In this document: positions 1-9,600 of the stretch, one piece after another | Layout: each line of letters begins with the position of its first letter | How positions within the stretch are numbered: the first letter of the stretch is position 1 | From: Fimbriimonadaceae bacterium | Lineage (GTDB): Bacteria; Armatimonadota; Fimbriimonadia; Fimbriimonadales; Fimbriimonadaceae | Reading direction: 5' to 3' | DNA: 26,186 nucleotides | Assembly: GCA_947447315.1 (NCBI GenBank) | Contig: CANFJD010000003.1 | Coordinates: forward strand, 1-26,186 | Program-made: the position numbers and the translations under genes | The notes under the pieces: model-generated | Database searches by the model: none | Told to the model about the DNA's origin: nothing | What the model saw: the letters and a program-made list of their open reading frames with translations, nothing else

Positions 1-719
1 ACGAGTCCCGCGAACAGTGCTCCCCAGTCCGCCTGATACTGTTGCGTCATGGTCAGGTTGGCAATCCCAAGCGGCAACGTCCGGTGTTCTGCCCCCGGCA
101 ACAACACCAGCGCCAGCGAATACTCATTCCACAAGCCGATGGCGTCAAAAATCGCCGTCACCAGCAGGCCGGGCTTCGCCAGCGGCAACATCACCCGCCA
201 GAAAGTCGCCGCGTCCGAACACCCATCCAGCATCGCCGCTTGAGCCAGCTCATCCGGCAACGATTCAAAGAATCCCGACAGCACGAAGATGGTGAATGAC
301 AGGGAATACGCCACGTAAACCAAGATCAGACCGTGCAGCGTATCCAGGCTATGCCAATCGCGCAGAAGCAAAAACAGTGGCACGATGATGAGAAAGTGAG
401 GGAACATCATCCCTCCCAAAAATGCCGTGAAGATTAGCCGATTCCCGCGGAATTTGTATCGAGCCAACACATAGGCGGCCATCGCAGAAATCGGCATGAG
501 AATTGCCAACGTCCCGATCGTGACGATCAGGCTATTGCCAAATGCGCTTCCAATCCCGGCCTCGGTCCAAGCCTTACCGTAGTTCTGCCACCGGAATGAA
601 GTGGGGAACGACCACGGTGATCCAAGAATCTCAACGCCCGGTTTCAGCGATGAATACAGCACCCAAACCAGCGGCAAAATCGCCAAGATGAGGAAGAAGG
701 CACGGATGAAGCCTCTCAT
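1..719 (-). CDS. Carbohydrate ABC transporter permease, MalG-like (partial, 3' end off window)
   Basis: This is the inner-membrane permease subunit of a binding-protein-dependent sugar importer. Reading the minus strand from the ATG at 719 gives MRGFIRAFFLILAILPLVWV, an N-terminal membrane segment, followed by further hydrophobic helices. The cytoplasmic EAA-type loop that contacts the ATPase is visible as LPDELAQAAMLDGCS around positions 245-205. The frame is open to base 1, so the C-terminus lies outside the window. The ATG overlaps the stop of the upstream permease in an ATGA at 716-719, and AAGG lies 7 bases before it, so translation is probably coupled. It pairs with the MalF-like subunit and the lipoprotein encoded upstream. 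The transported sugar cannot be read from sequence. No ATPase gene is in view; it may lie beyond the edge or be shared with other importers. Confidence 0.9.
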   Translation of the reverse strand, partial: MRGFIRAFFLILAILPLVWVLYSSLKPGVEILGSPWSFPTSFRWQNYGKAWTEAGIGSAFGNSLIVTIGTLAILMPISAMAAYVLARYKFRGNRLIFTAFLGGMMFPHFLIIVPLFLLLRDWHSLDTLHGLILVYVAYSLSFTIFVLSGFFESLPDELAQAAMLDGCSDAATFWRVMLPLAKPGLLVTAIFDAIGLWNEYSLALVLLPGAEHRTLPLGIANLTMTQQYQADWGALFAGL

Positions 720-1603
720 GCCGCCGCCTTATTCTGTGACGAGGTGGGGTCTCGACGAAGGAAGAAGAGAATCGCCAAGCTCAAAATCATCGCCACCGCA
801 AAATTTCCGACCGCAACCGCCGTCGCGTAGCCAAACTTGGAGTTCACGAACGCCTGTTCGTAAAGGTACGTCAGCATCGTATCACTCGCCCGGTCGGGGC
901 CGCCCCGGGTCATCAAGAATACGAGCGCGAATGTGTTCATCACATTGATCACTAGGTAAGTAATCGCCGTTCGCTTCACCGACCACAGCATCGGCCAGGT
1001 GATCTGAGTGAATCGGTTCCACCCCTGCGATCCGTCTAGCTCCGCCGCTTCGTTCACCTCGGCGGGGATATTACGAAGTCCCGCCCCGAACAAGAGCGCA
1101 TAGAAGCCCACCGCGTACCAAGCAAAGGCAACCCCCACTCCGGCCAGGGCAAAGTGAGAATCTCCCAGCCAAGTACGGGTCCACGACGTAAGCCCGGCTC
1201 CCCGAAGCGTCGCATTGAGAAGCCCCTCCGGATTAAATATGAACTGCCAAAGCACCGCCACCGCGACCAGCGAAACCATTTGGGGCACCAGCGAGAATCC
1301 CCGCAACATTTTCGCCGATTTCCCGGGTGCCGCAGTCAGGTGCGCCACTACCAAGGAAACCGCGATGATCACGACTCCTGCCCCCACTAGTAGCCAAAGG
1401 TTGTTGGTGACCGACCGCAAAAAGTCGTGGTCACCCGCTAGCTCACGAAAGTTATCGGCTCCCACGAACTTACGTTTGGCACTCACTCCCCGCCATTGAT
1501 AAGCGGAGAAAATCAGCGCCTGGCCCAGCGGCACCAAGACCAGAGCCAGGTAGATCAAGACCGCCGGGGCCAGGAATCCAACGATAAACCCGGTCCGCTT
1601 CAC
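716..1603 (-). CDS. Carbohydrate ABC transporter permease, MalF/UgpA-like
   Basis: This 295-residue inner-membrane permease would form a heterodimer with the MalG-like permease encoded just downstream. The N-terminal segment has the usual pattern for the family (GFLAPAVLIYLALVLVPL). Further helices follow, and the EAA loop is clear at about residues 181-200 (AEVNEAAELDGSQGWNRF), the docking site for the ABC ATPase. Length is normal for the family. The start is a GTG at 1603 overlapping the stop of the solute-binding protein gene in GTGA (1600-1603), with AAGG four bases upstream, so coupled translation is likely. Its own stop overlaps the next start. The family assignment is firm; the substrate is unknown, although the neighbouring sugar-phosphate isomerase gene and the GH127 gene elsewhere in the window make a plant-type sugar plausible (inference). 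Confidence 0.92.
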   Translation of the reverse strand: MKRTGFIVGFLAPAVLIYLALVLVPLGQALIFSAYQWRGVSAKRKFVGADNFRELAGDHDFLRSVTNNLWLLVGAGVVIIAVSLVVAHLTAAPGKSAKMLRGFSLVPQMVSLVAVAVLWQFIFNPEGLLNATLRGAGLTSWTRTWLGDSHFALAGVGVAFAWYAVGFYALLFGAGLRNIPAEVNEAAELDGSQGWNRFTQITWPMLWSVKRTAITYLVINVMNTFALVFLMTRGGPDRASDTMLTYLYEQAFVNSKFGYATAVAVGNFAVAMILSLAILFFLRRDPTSSQNKAAA

Positions 1604-2946
1604 GAGACCTTATATTTGGGGATGGAGCTGTCTTTTCGGGTTTTCTCGGCGGCCGCTTCGCAGCGATCCACAAATTGCCGCGGTGTCAGTTCACCGTTCA
1701 GCATCGAAGTGAGGGCGCCTTCAATATCTTTCTCGGCGGCCTTGTACCAACTGCGGAATTGATTGCTCCACACCGTCTTCGCGGCCTTCAGCGCGGCCGA
1801 TTGCGGAACCAAAACTTCCGGCAACTTCACCTCGTCACTGCCCTTGATTGCCATCAGCGTGTTCTTGGTTTCCACAAACTCCTTGGCCTTTGGCAGCGAA
1901 GTCATGTAGCGGAACAGCTCAATTCCCGCATCGGGATTCTTAGCATCGTTGGGAATCATCCACGGCTCCACGCCAATCAGCATCGTGCTCGGGTCGCCCT
2001 TTCCGCCATCCACCACCGGGGGCAAAAAGAACTGCATCTTTGCCGTCGGCGGCGTCACTTCCTTCATTTCCGAAGGGAGCCAAGATCCGCAGGGAATCAT
2101 CGCCGCTTTGCCGTTTACAAACTGGGTCTGCGATTCCGTGTGGCTCATTCCCACCGCTCCGGCTTGCAGATATCCCTTCTTATTCAACTCGTCAATCATG
2201 GTGGCGGCTTTTAGCAACGCGTCCGATTTCCAAGCACCCGGCACCAAATTCTGAGCATCGTTGACGGCTTCAATCCCGCCAATGCTAGCGGCCCAAGGTA
2301 GCAGCATGCCTTCCACCATGTAGTACGGATACTGGCCCTGGTAGGTGATGGGAGCAATGCCCTTCGCCTTGATCTTCTCGCAGAGAGTCAGAAGTTCGGC
2401 GTAAGTCTTCGGTGCCGTCCAGCCGTTCTTGGTGAATACGCCCGGGTCAAACCACCAGCCGTAGGTCATCACGTAATAAGGCAGCAGGTAAGTTTTGCCG
2501 TCCTTCTGGCCGAGCTTCAGTACGTTCGGGTCAAAGCTGTCGCGCCAGGTGCCCTTGCCATCGGCGGCGGGTTGATCCAGTGCCTCATCCAGTGGCTTTA
2601 GCTGGCCTTCTTCGATCAAAGCCCATACGTCCATGTCCCAGCCGGGAAACATCAGGTCGGGCGGGGTACCGGCTACCAGTCGCGGGCGAAGCTGCAACCA
2701 CACGCGCGGGTCGCCCGTGACTTTCACCTTCAGATCCGGGTTCTTTTCGCCAAACTCTTTGCCCGCCTTCTCGTACTGATCCAGCCCGTAGCCACCCTTG
2801 AACGCGACCACTTCCAGGTCTCCTTTCAGTTCTTTAGTGGTCGATCCACCCGGCTCACTGACCTTAGCGGAACCGGCGGGTTGACTGCAGCCGACGACGG
2901 AAATGGCGAGCGCCGAGATGGCGAACCATTGGAAAATCCCCTTCAC
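1600..2946 (-). CDS. Extracellular sugar-binding lipoprotein of ABC importer (family 1 SBP)
   Basis: This 448-residue solute-binding protein delivers sugar to the two permeases encoded downstream. It begins with a lipoprotein signal peptide: charged MKG, a hydrophobic stretch, then lipobox ISVVGC with Cys20 as the lipidation site. A low-complexity linker (about residues 21-40) precedes a family-1 fold. The segment LEVVAFKGGYGLDQYEKAG resembles the usual first strand and helix, and GTPPDLMFPGWDMDVWALIEEG resembles the conserved hinge-region motif. The start is GTG at 2946, with no convincing Shine-Dalgarno. A -10-like TAAGTT lies at 2958-2963, 11 bases upstream. The OPT-like gene ends only 24 bases before, so read-through is also possible. 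The specific sugar is not identifiable. Confidence 0.9.
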   Translation of the reverse strand: MKGIFQWFAISALAISVVGCSQPAGSAKVSEPGGSTTKELKGDLEVVAFKGGYGLDQYEKAGKEFGEKNPDLKVKVTGDPRVWLQLRPRLVAGTPPDLMFPGWDMDVWALIEEGQLKPLDEALDQPAADGKGTWRDSFDPNVLKLGQKDGKTYLLPYYVMTYGWWFDPGVFTKNGWTAPKTYAELLTLCEKIKAKGIAPITYQGQYPYYMVEGMLLPWAASIGGIEAVNDAQNLVPGAWKSDALLKAATMIDELNKKGYLQAGAVGMSHTESQTQFVNGKAAMIPCGSWLPSEMKEVTPPTAKMQFFLPPVVDGGKGDPSTMLIGVEPWMIPNDAKNPDAGIELFRYMTSLPKAKEFVETKNTLMAIKGSDEVKLPEVLVPQSAALKAAKTVWSNQFRSWYKAAEKDIEGALTSMLNGELTPRQFVDRCEAAAEKTRKDSSIPKYKVS

Positions 2947-2970
2947 CCCGACAGCTTAACTTACGCGCAA

Positions 2971-4968
2971 CTAATAGGGCAACTTCGCGACCGCTTTTCC
3001 GATCAAGGCGATCGAAATACTGACCAAGGAGATAAGGCCCGTACCGCAACTGAACCCGGCTAAAAGCACCGGGGCGTACCGCGCCCAGTTCTCTTCGCCG
3101 TACTTCTTCGCCATGTACTTGCGCCCATACCAAGCTCCTAGGAACTGCGGCAAAGTGTTGGCCGGAAACAAGCCCAGGCCGCCAATGAATCCGTAGTAGA
3201 ACAGGAGCGGAAGTTTAAACAGGTTAAACAGGAAGTACGTGACAATGCCCGCCACCGTGCCGCCCGCAATGTAAAGCGGCTTGATCGCGCTCAGCACGTA
3301 GTTCGCCTTGCCATCGGCATGCGGAATGTTGATCTGTTGCCAAACCGCCGCACCCTGAGCCTGAATGGGCCAGAACCGCTGTGCATACGGAAACGCCGCA
3401 TTCGGGAGTGCATTCGTATTCCAGAAGAAGCTCCAAAACAGGAAGCTACTGAGCAGCACCACCGGAAACATAAATGCCTCTGCCTTCAGAATGGAGGTGA
3501 ACTTGGTGCCGGTGAGTTCGACTTCGCGGAACCGCTGCGCTACTCCACCGTGGTCGGCGAGCGGAACCGGGGCGTACCAAATATCCACCTTTTGGTATCC
3601 ACTGGCCACAATGCTCGCCTCCTTTAGGTACGGGAAGCTGATGCCGCGACCCGTGATACCGATCATTCGCGCCGAGATGTAAGAGTTAAACGGACTCCAC
3701 AGCAGACCAAAGAACAGCAAAATCCACGCCGGGAAGTTGGGGACCAAAACGCGGCACAGAATGATGAGAATGCCGGTGCTGAGCAACCAAGCTCCGATCG
3801 CGATCCAGATCGGGACATCTCCGCGACCCTTGGGCGGTGCTAGCGAATACTTAACCTCCGATACATGGCGGCGATGATCCCGAACCGCGCGCAACACTAA
3901 GCCAATCCCGAGGATTGCGACGGCGATATTGAGGCCAATCCCGACGCTCAGCCAGAAGTCCATGTCGCTGCTGAGCTTGGTAACGAGTGCATCAGAACCT
4001 CGGCGGTAATTGGGCAAGAGGCCAAAGTGGTACAGGATGGGGTTGATGATGATCATCCCCAAAACGCTCGCCACGGCCGAGCCTTTCACAATGTCGTAGG
4101 GCAGTACAAAGCCCACCAAAACGTTTCCAAGACTAAAACTCAGGCCCACGATGGCGGCGGGCGCAAACCCTTCCACGCTCTGCGTGAAGTCGGCAAACGG
4201 AATCGGAAATAGCTGGAACGACGATCCCAGAACCGTGCCGGTAATGACCGGAATGGCGATGTAGAAGAAACCAAACAGCAGGCCGACCACCGCGCCGGTT
4301 GAGAAAATGCTCCAGCGCCAACTTTCTGTGCCCGCTTCGCTCAGCGCCGTCGCGCCGCTCGCCGCCACCGGTGCGTATGGGAATGGTAGCTTCTCCACGT
4401 CGCTTGTGACGCGGAACAGGGCGTAGCCCATCCCCATCCAACTGAGGCGTCCGCAAAGCTCGGTGATCACCAGCAGACTCAATGGCGAAAGCCAGCCAGA
4501 CCACCAATCTGGGTGCCAAAGCTCGCGATTCACAATTGCACCGCTGGTACCGGTCGGCACCGCCCAGTGCGGAATCTGGCTCGCAATCGGCGCCGCCGCG
4601 GAACTGTTAACGAAATAGGCGTTCCAAATCAGGTTCGCAAACGGACCGCCCGCCAAGCCGCGTTCCGCGTTGGCGACTGCCGTCAGCGATGCGGCGATGT
4701 AGAACAGGATGTAAAGCTCCTGTTTTTTGAGCGGAGCATAAGATCTCCGGGCCACCTCGGCAAACAGCACGATGGTCACCCATTCGGCCGCATCGCCTAT
4801 GCCTTGGCCCGCCACCAAGCCCAGGTACATGCCACCCGGCAGCATGAAAAGCGCAATGAAAATTGCCCCAATCAGGGTTTTGAGGGTGAAGCCTTCCTCA
4901 AAAGTAGCGGTGGTTTCGGGCTTCTCTTCCGGCATTTCTGCCGGATCTAACACATCGCTTACCGCCAT
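2971..4968 (-). CDS. OPT-superfamily-like multispanning membrane transporter
   Basis: This 665-residue polytopic inner-membrane protein has well over ten hydrophobic segments. It resembles the oligopeptide transporter (OPT) superfamily as found in Armatimonadota, Planctomycetes and relatives. Supporting features are a cytosolic acidic N-terminus (to about residue 28), a first helix with the small-residue motif MLPGGMYLGLVAGQG, a conserved-looking FPYAPVAASGA segment, and a glycine-rich GFIGGLGLFPANTLPQFLGA segment near the C-terminus. OPT members move peptides or metal-chelate compounds with protons; the substrate here is unknown. There is no Shine-Dalgarno at the ATG at 4968, but GATAAT lies 11 bases upstream at 4980-4985. 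A terminator separates it from the isomerase gene upstream, so it probably starts its own unit, which may include the sugar-binding protein gene. It is distantly reminiscent of the DUF6785 protein encoded at 20320-22266. Confidence 0.65.
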   Translation of the reverse strand: MAVSDVLDPAEMPEEKPETTATFEEGFTLKTLIGAIFIALFMLPGGMYLGLVAGQGIGDAAEWVTIVLFAEVARRSYAPLKKQELYILFYIAASLTAVANAERGLAGGPFANLIWNAYFVNSSAAAPIASQIPHWAVPTGTSGAIVNRELWHPDWWSGWLSPLSLLVITELCGRLSWMGMGYALFRVTSDVEKLPFPYAPVAASGATALSEAGTESWRWSIFSTGAVVGLLFGFFYIAIPVITGTVLGSSFQLFPIPFADFTQSVEGFAPAAIVGLSFSLGNVLVGFVLPYDIVKGSAVASVLGMIIINPILYHFGLLPNYRRGSDALVTKLSSDMDFWLSVGIGLNIAVAILGIGLVLRAVRDHRRHVSEVKYSLAPPKGRGDVPIWIAIGAWLLSTGILIILCRVLVPNFPAWILLFFGLLWSPFNSYISARMIGITGRGISFPYLKEASIVASGYQKVDIWYAPVPLADHGGVAQRFREVELTGTKFTSILKAEAFMFPVVLLSSFLFWSFFWNTNALPNAAFPYAQRFWPIQAQGAAVWQQINIPHADGKANYVLSAIKPLYIAGGTVAGIVTYFLFNLFKLPLLFYYGFIGGLGLFPANTLPQFLGAWYGRKYMAKKYGEENWARYAPVLLAGFSCGTGLISLVSISIALIGKAVAKLPY

Positions 4969-4979
4969 TGGTAGGGGCC

Positions 4980-4985
4980 ATTATC
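4980..4985 (-). promoter_or_regulatory. Candidate -10 element for the OPT-like gene
   Basis: The minus strand carries GATAAT here, five of six matches to TATAAT, 11 bases before the ATG at 4968 and just downstream of the isomerase terminator. No good -35 is visible. With a normal start site about 7 bases beyond the -10, the leader would be only a few bases long. Confidence 0.4.
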
Positions 4986-5023
4986 CCACGGAAGCAAGCG
5001 AAAATGAATGGGTTGAACGCAAA

Positions 5024-5045
5024 AGAGAGGGGATGTCCCCTCTCT
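5024..5045 (-). terminator. Rho-independent terminator after the sugar isomerase gene
   Basis: A perfect 9-bp stem, AGAGAGGGG pairing with CCCCTCTCT, encloses a 4-base loop. On the minus strand it is followed by TTTT. It lies 18 bases beyond the stop of the isomerase gene at 5063 and before the OPT-like gene start at 4968, so it separates the two units. Confidence 0.8.
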
Positions 5046-5062
5046 CTTGGTCAATTTCCTAT

Positions 5063-5935
5063 TTAGGCGCTGGCGAGGAAGCTGCCGCTGGCAATCAGAC
5101 CGTGCTTTTCGCCCGCTTCCGAACCGTTGAAGTTCTCATCTTCCAGCTCGATGCTGACGGCACCTTTGTAGCCATTCGCCGCCAGAATCTCGAACGCGGT
5201 GGACCATCGCATCTGACCGTGACCGGGGATGGTGTATCGCCACAGCGGTGAGCCAAAGTCGTGGCCCTTGGCAAACGCCGCCGGCTGCTCGAGACCCAGT
5301 TCGTAAACCAGCTCGCTGTAAACCTCGGTGTCCTTACCGTGGACGTGATAGACAAAATCCTTGAACTCACGCAAGAACCGAATGGGGTCCACACCCAGTC
5401 GAATCAAGTGGCTGGGGTCGTAATTGATGCCGATGCTGGACGATCCCACTTGCTCGATCGCGGCGCGGTAGGTCTCCGGTGTGCAGCACAGCGCTCCCGC
5501 TCCCGGCCATCCCTCAATCACCAGCTTGGCGTTGTTGGCTTCCAGAATCTTGGCAAGCTCCTTCAATCCGGTTACCATCAGGTCAAAGTTCTCCGCACGG
5601 GGCTTAGAGGCGTCTTTGGGCAACATAACCGTGAAGAAATTGGTCGCTCCGTGCTTCACCGCCGCCGGAATGTAGGAGAGGTTCTCGGAAAGGGCGGTCG
5701 CCAAGTCGCTCTCATCGGCGGAGATAAAGCCGCTCCAATTCTTAAGGTCCGCGCTGCCAATTCGCAGTCCGGCTTCTGCCACGGCCGCCCCGGAAACGTC
5801 CGCATCGCCCCCCAGGTCAATGACGCCAAACTGATTCTCTTTGGCCCAACCAATCAGGCCATTCAGGTCCTGTTGCCAAGCGGACCAACCGCGACGAAAT
5901 CCAATGGGAAAAGAACCGGTGCGTGTATGAAGCAT
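5063..5935 (-). CDS. Sugar phosphate isomerase/epimerase, TIM-barrel (AP-endonuclease 2 / xylose isomerase-like)
   Basis: This is a 290-residue cytosolic protein of the xylose-isomerase-like TIM-barrel family, whose members isomerise or epimerise sugars at a divalent metal site. Motifs that fit the metal ligands occur in order: KLVIEGWPG (Glu on a central strand, about residue 161), GINYDPSHL (Asp and His), VYHVHGKDT (His pair), PGHGQMRW, and SIELEDE near the C-terminus (last Glu). Length is typical. It has no signal peptide. The start is ATG at 5935 without a Shine-Dalgarno; TATCAT lies 7 bases upstream. It follows the two-TM gene by 36 bases and ends at a strong terminator. Its position beside a sugar importer suggests a role in catabolism of an imported sugar or inositol, but the substrate is not readable. 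Confidence 0.85.
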   Translation of the reverse strand: MLHTRTGSFPIGFRRGWSAWQQDLNGLIGWAKENQFGVIDLGGDADVSGAAVAEAGLRIGSADLKNWSGFISADESDLATALSENLSYIPAAVKHGATNFFTVMLPKDASKPRAENFDLMVTGLKELAKILEANNAKLVIEGWPGAGALCCTPETYRAAIEQVGSSSIGINYDPSHLIRLGVDPIRFLREFKDFVYHVHGKDTEVYSELVYELGLEQPAAFAKGHDFGSPLWRYTIPGHGQMRWSTAFEILAANGYKGAVSIELEDENFNGSEAGEKHGLIASGSFLASA

Positions 5936-5942
5936 CGCGGAA

Positions 5943-5948
5943 ATGATA
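5943..5948 (-). promoter_or_regulatory. Candidate -10 element for the isomerase gene
   Basis: TATCAT on the minus strand lies 7 bases before the ATG at 5935, with a partial -35 (TTGCCG, 5964-5969) at a short 15-base spacing. The predicted transcription start would fall at or next to the start codon, giving a leaderless message. Confidence 0.4.
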
Positions 5949-5971
5949 CCGATGCGAGCATCACGGCAATG

Positions 5972-6619
5972 TTAATCCGCCCGGCACTCCGCCAGAATCC
6001 GCCCCCAAAGCTCCTCCTCTTGCCGAAGATATCGCCCGCTCAGGATACGGGTAAGTCCAAGCACCCCGATCGAGCTGGCGAGCCAAAGGCCAAAGGCAAC
6101 GACGAGAGAAATGTCCGCAATAACGACCGAGAGCCCAAGAATGACCGGCAGTATCAGACAGACCACCAGAATCGGCCCGAAATTAATCGTGCTGAAGTCG
6201 CGAAGATACTCCAGGGTAACGCTTCCTTCTTCCGTAATGACGCTGAGTCGAATGCGGGTATCAGGAAGAATGCTCACCATTTCACGTCCCCGTGGTCTGG
6301 CCGAGATTTGTGGCCGCAGTTGGTACTGACGATGTATTTCCGAGGGAGCCCGCTCAAAGATTAGTTCAGGATCCCCGGCCAGCTCTGCCCGAAAGATAAC
6401 TTTGTCAACCACCCCGAATCGGTGTTGAACGAGCGGCCCCGATTCACTACGGTCGAACTCCAGCTTCGAGCTATCGAGCCCCAGTTCCCCCGCTATTCGC
6501 CGCACATCATCGGCCGAAAACCCTGTGTTCGCCGGCAAGCTGCTGTCCGCCCGTATCGCGTTCTTGAGAATACGTTCCACCTCCTCCTCCGAGTAACGAT
6601 CCTTAGGCATGAACTCCAC
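5972..6619 (-). CDS. Two-TM membrane protein with N-terminal helical (SHOCT-like) motif, function unknown
   Basis: This 215-residue protein is of unknown function. The N-terminus has a two-helix pattern, YSEEEVERILKNAI followed after a short loop by SADDVRRIAGELGLD, seen at the start of many uncharacterised membrane proteins in Armatimonadota, Gemmatimonadota and myxobacteria. A middle region of beta character follows, then two adjacent hydrophobic helices (about residues 148-190, e.g. GPILVVCLILPVILGLSVVI) and a charged C-terminal tail. Two starts are possible: GTG at 6619, or ATG at 6610 (MPKDRYSEEE). The ATG is 10 bases after TAAAAT (6621-6626) and is preferred on that ground, but the longer frame is given here. 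It lies 21 bases after dnaE2 and 36 before the isomerase gene. No function is proposed. Confidence 0.7.
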   Translation of the reverse strand: MEFMPKDRYSEEEVERILKNAIRADSSLPANTGFSADDVRRIAGELGLDSSKLEFDRSESGPLVQHRFGVVDKVIFRAELAGDPELIFERAPSEIHRQYQLRPQISARPRGREMVSILPDTRIRLSVITEEGSVTLEYLRDFSTINFGPILVVCLILPVILGLSVVIADISLVVAFGLWLASSIGVLGLTRILSGRYLRQEEELWGRILAECRAD

Positions 6620-6640
6620 AATTTTACGCGAACCTCGCGG

Positions 6641-9600
6641 CTACCCAACCAGAAAATCCGCGACCTTCAGCGGCAGCGGCGCCACCCGATCCCGACCCAA
6701 AACCGGCGTGTATGGAAACACCCGGTGGGCCAGAAACGCCAAATGACCGTCCCGATCCTGACATTCCCCAATCAACGTCACGTACGACGAGCACACAATG
6801 CTATGACCATCGCGCTGATACACATCATCAAACGCCGTCACATTCAGCAACCCCGTCTCATCCTCTAGATCAAAAAACACCACCCGTTTCCCACTGGGTG
6901 TGGGCGGAAAACGTAGCCGAATGGGATTTCCCACCACCACCGCCTTGGTCCCCGGCGCCAACCGACGCGCGCGCGCCGTCTCTATCCCGCCCCGACTCGC
7001 CACCCGTTCCCGCTCAAATTTCATCAGGTGAAAACCCACGTCCATCCCCATCGTCTCTCGCTCCAAAATCGCCCGCTGATCGAATGAGAAATCCGGCGTT
7101 TCCACCAACCGGGGTTCGGCAAAAAATAGCGGCAACTCCGGGTTCGGTCCGCTACTCTTACGCGAAAACTCAATCGCCTCCGGCACCGTCCACATCAAAC
7201 TCCGCCGGTTCGAATGGAGCGAATCAAACGCCCCCGATAGGATCAAATTCTCCAGCTCATCCCGATTCGGCTGTACTTTCGCGCAGAAATCAAACACGGA
7301 ATGAAAGCGCTTCCCCACCCCATCGATCACTATGCGAGGCGTCGTCACAATCCTCTTCCGCAAGCCATCGCTCAGACCCCCCACTTGCATCAGCCCGGTG
7401 CGGATCGCCCCGTTGGGAATCTGCATCTTGGGGTCCATCTCGCTCACGATGTCCTCGGTAGAAAACCGAATCTCGCTCGCATTTACATCGGGCGATAGAA
7501 TCACCACCCCGCGCCCCCGCGCTTCGTTGGCAATGGTGCAAGGACCGTAATAACCCGCCGGTTGCGCACTCAGCAAAGCCGAAAAATACTCGGCGGGAAA
7601 ATTCTGCTGGCACCAAACGCTCCGCACCGAAACCTCGGCAAACGCCAGCGCGTGACCCTGGGCAAAACCATAACCCTTAAACCCCGCCACGTACTCATAA
7701 ACTCGCTCCGCTACCGATTCGGAATAGCCGTTCCCCATCACCCGCTGCCGAATCTGCTGCGCCACCTGCACGCCGTAATCCTCCCGGCGACGCTTATGAA
7801 TCGCATCCCGCAAGTCCTCCGCCTCTCCGCTGGAATAACCCCCAAACGTCTGCAGCAACTGGTCCACCTGCTCCTGAAAAACGATGATCCCGTACGTAAT
7901 CCCCAAAATCTTCTCAAAATCGGGATGCTCAAACGAAAACGGTTTGCCCCGCCGTCGGGCAATTAACTCGTTGATCTTCACCGCCCCGCCCACGCCGGGT
8001 CGAATGCCTGCCTGCACTAAACTCGCGTCGTCCAGATTCTCCGTCCGCAACCGCACGTGCGCCTGACGCATGGCCGGGCTCGCCGATTGCGGAATGCCAA
8101 TCAGCTCCCCGCTACGAAAAGTGCGGTAAGTATCCGGGTCGTCCGTCGGCACCTGCTTCACCCGAAAATCTGCGATGTGCCGACGAACGTGCGCCTCCGT
8201 TCCCGCCAGCACGTCCTGACCTCGCAAACACAAAATATCGAACTTATCAAAGTAGTACTTCGCGCTCCGCTTATCCCACTGAATCAGGCGGATATTGCCC
8301 TCCTCTCCCGGACTGGCCGACCACTGCACCGGCACCGTATCCATCAGCGGCTCACTCGAAATCACAACCCCCGAACTGTGGCAACGCATGTCCTTCGGCA
8401 CGTCCATAATCCGCTCCGCCAGCTCAAAAACCCACCGAAATCGCGAAGGCTCAATCCCCGCCGCCTTCAGCTCCGGCTTCCGCGAAAGCGCATCCAGAAT
8501 CTTGTGCGGCGATACCGACCCGTGAATCCTCTTGGCCAGATAACTTGTAGATTCCTCAGGTAAAGCTAACGCTTTCCCCACCGCGCGAATAATGCCGCGA
8601 CTGCAATAAGCCCCCACCGCGCACACCTGACCCACCCGGTCGACTCCGTATTTCCGTATCAGATAGTTCCGAATATCGTCTCGTTTCCGTGCCTCAAAAT
8701 CGATGTCCAAATCCGGTCGCTTTGTCCCGTCCTCGGGCAAAAACCGGTCAAAGTGCAGCCGGTGTCGGATGGCGTCAATCCGCGAAAATCCTAATGCATA
8801 CGCCACCGCACTATCAATCACCGAACCCCGCCCCGAGAACTGAATCTCCCGGCTCTCCGCCCACCGCGTAAAGTCATACGCCGTCAAAAAATGCCCCGCA
8901 AACCCCAGTCGGCAAATGCGATCCAGCTCAAACTTCAGCCGCTTAATCTGGTACGGACGCAGGTCTGTATAAGCCTCCTTCGCCCGCATCAGCGTAATCT
9001 CCCGCAGGGCATAGTTATCGTCCTCATACAGCTTAGGCAGCTTCGTCCGCGTCGGCAACACGTCGTCGTCCGTCATCAGCGTAATCTTCAGCGTGTTCTC
9101 CACCAAATCCCATTCATCGCCCCACAAATCCCGCATCTCGCTGGGCAATCGCAGATATCGCTCGGCATTCAAACCCCGCTCCGGGTAACGGATGGCACTG
9201 GGCTGATCCGGCGCTCGCGGAGGTTTTCGCCCCACCAGTTCGTCGACCGTACACAGCGTATGCGCGCACACCAAAATGTCCTGGGCAGGAAAATGCTCCG
9301 GTCGCGCGTGGGTAATCGGACCGCCTGCCACCGCCAGTAACCCGCGTGATTCCGCCAATTGCCGCAACCGCGGGTTCACCGATTGTTGCCACGGCAGGTA
9401 GCTCCGCTCAACCTGAACGATCACATTCTGAGGACCGTAAAGCGCAATCAGTCGCTCCAAAAGCTCCTCTGCCCCCGCCAGATCCCTCCGCACCAGCCGT
9501 CGATTGAGCGGTCCCCCATCTCCCCCCGTCAGGCAGAGCAGATCGCTGCCGTACCGCTGCAACCGTTCCCAACTCCCCAGCGGAAACTGCCGCGGCTCTT

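Noticed and set aside
5261..6364. Plus-strand frame of 367 codons across the isomerase and two-TM genes
   Set aside because: It crosses two supported minus-strand genes, is rich in Arg, Gln, His and Asn as antisense frames often are, and has no motif.
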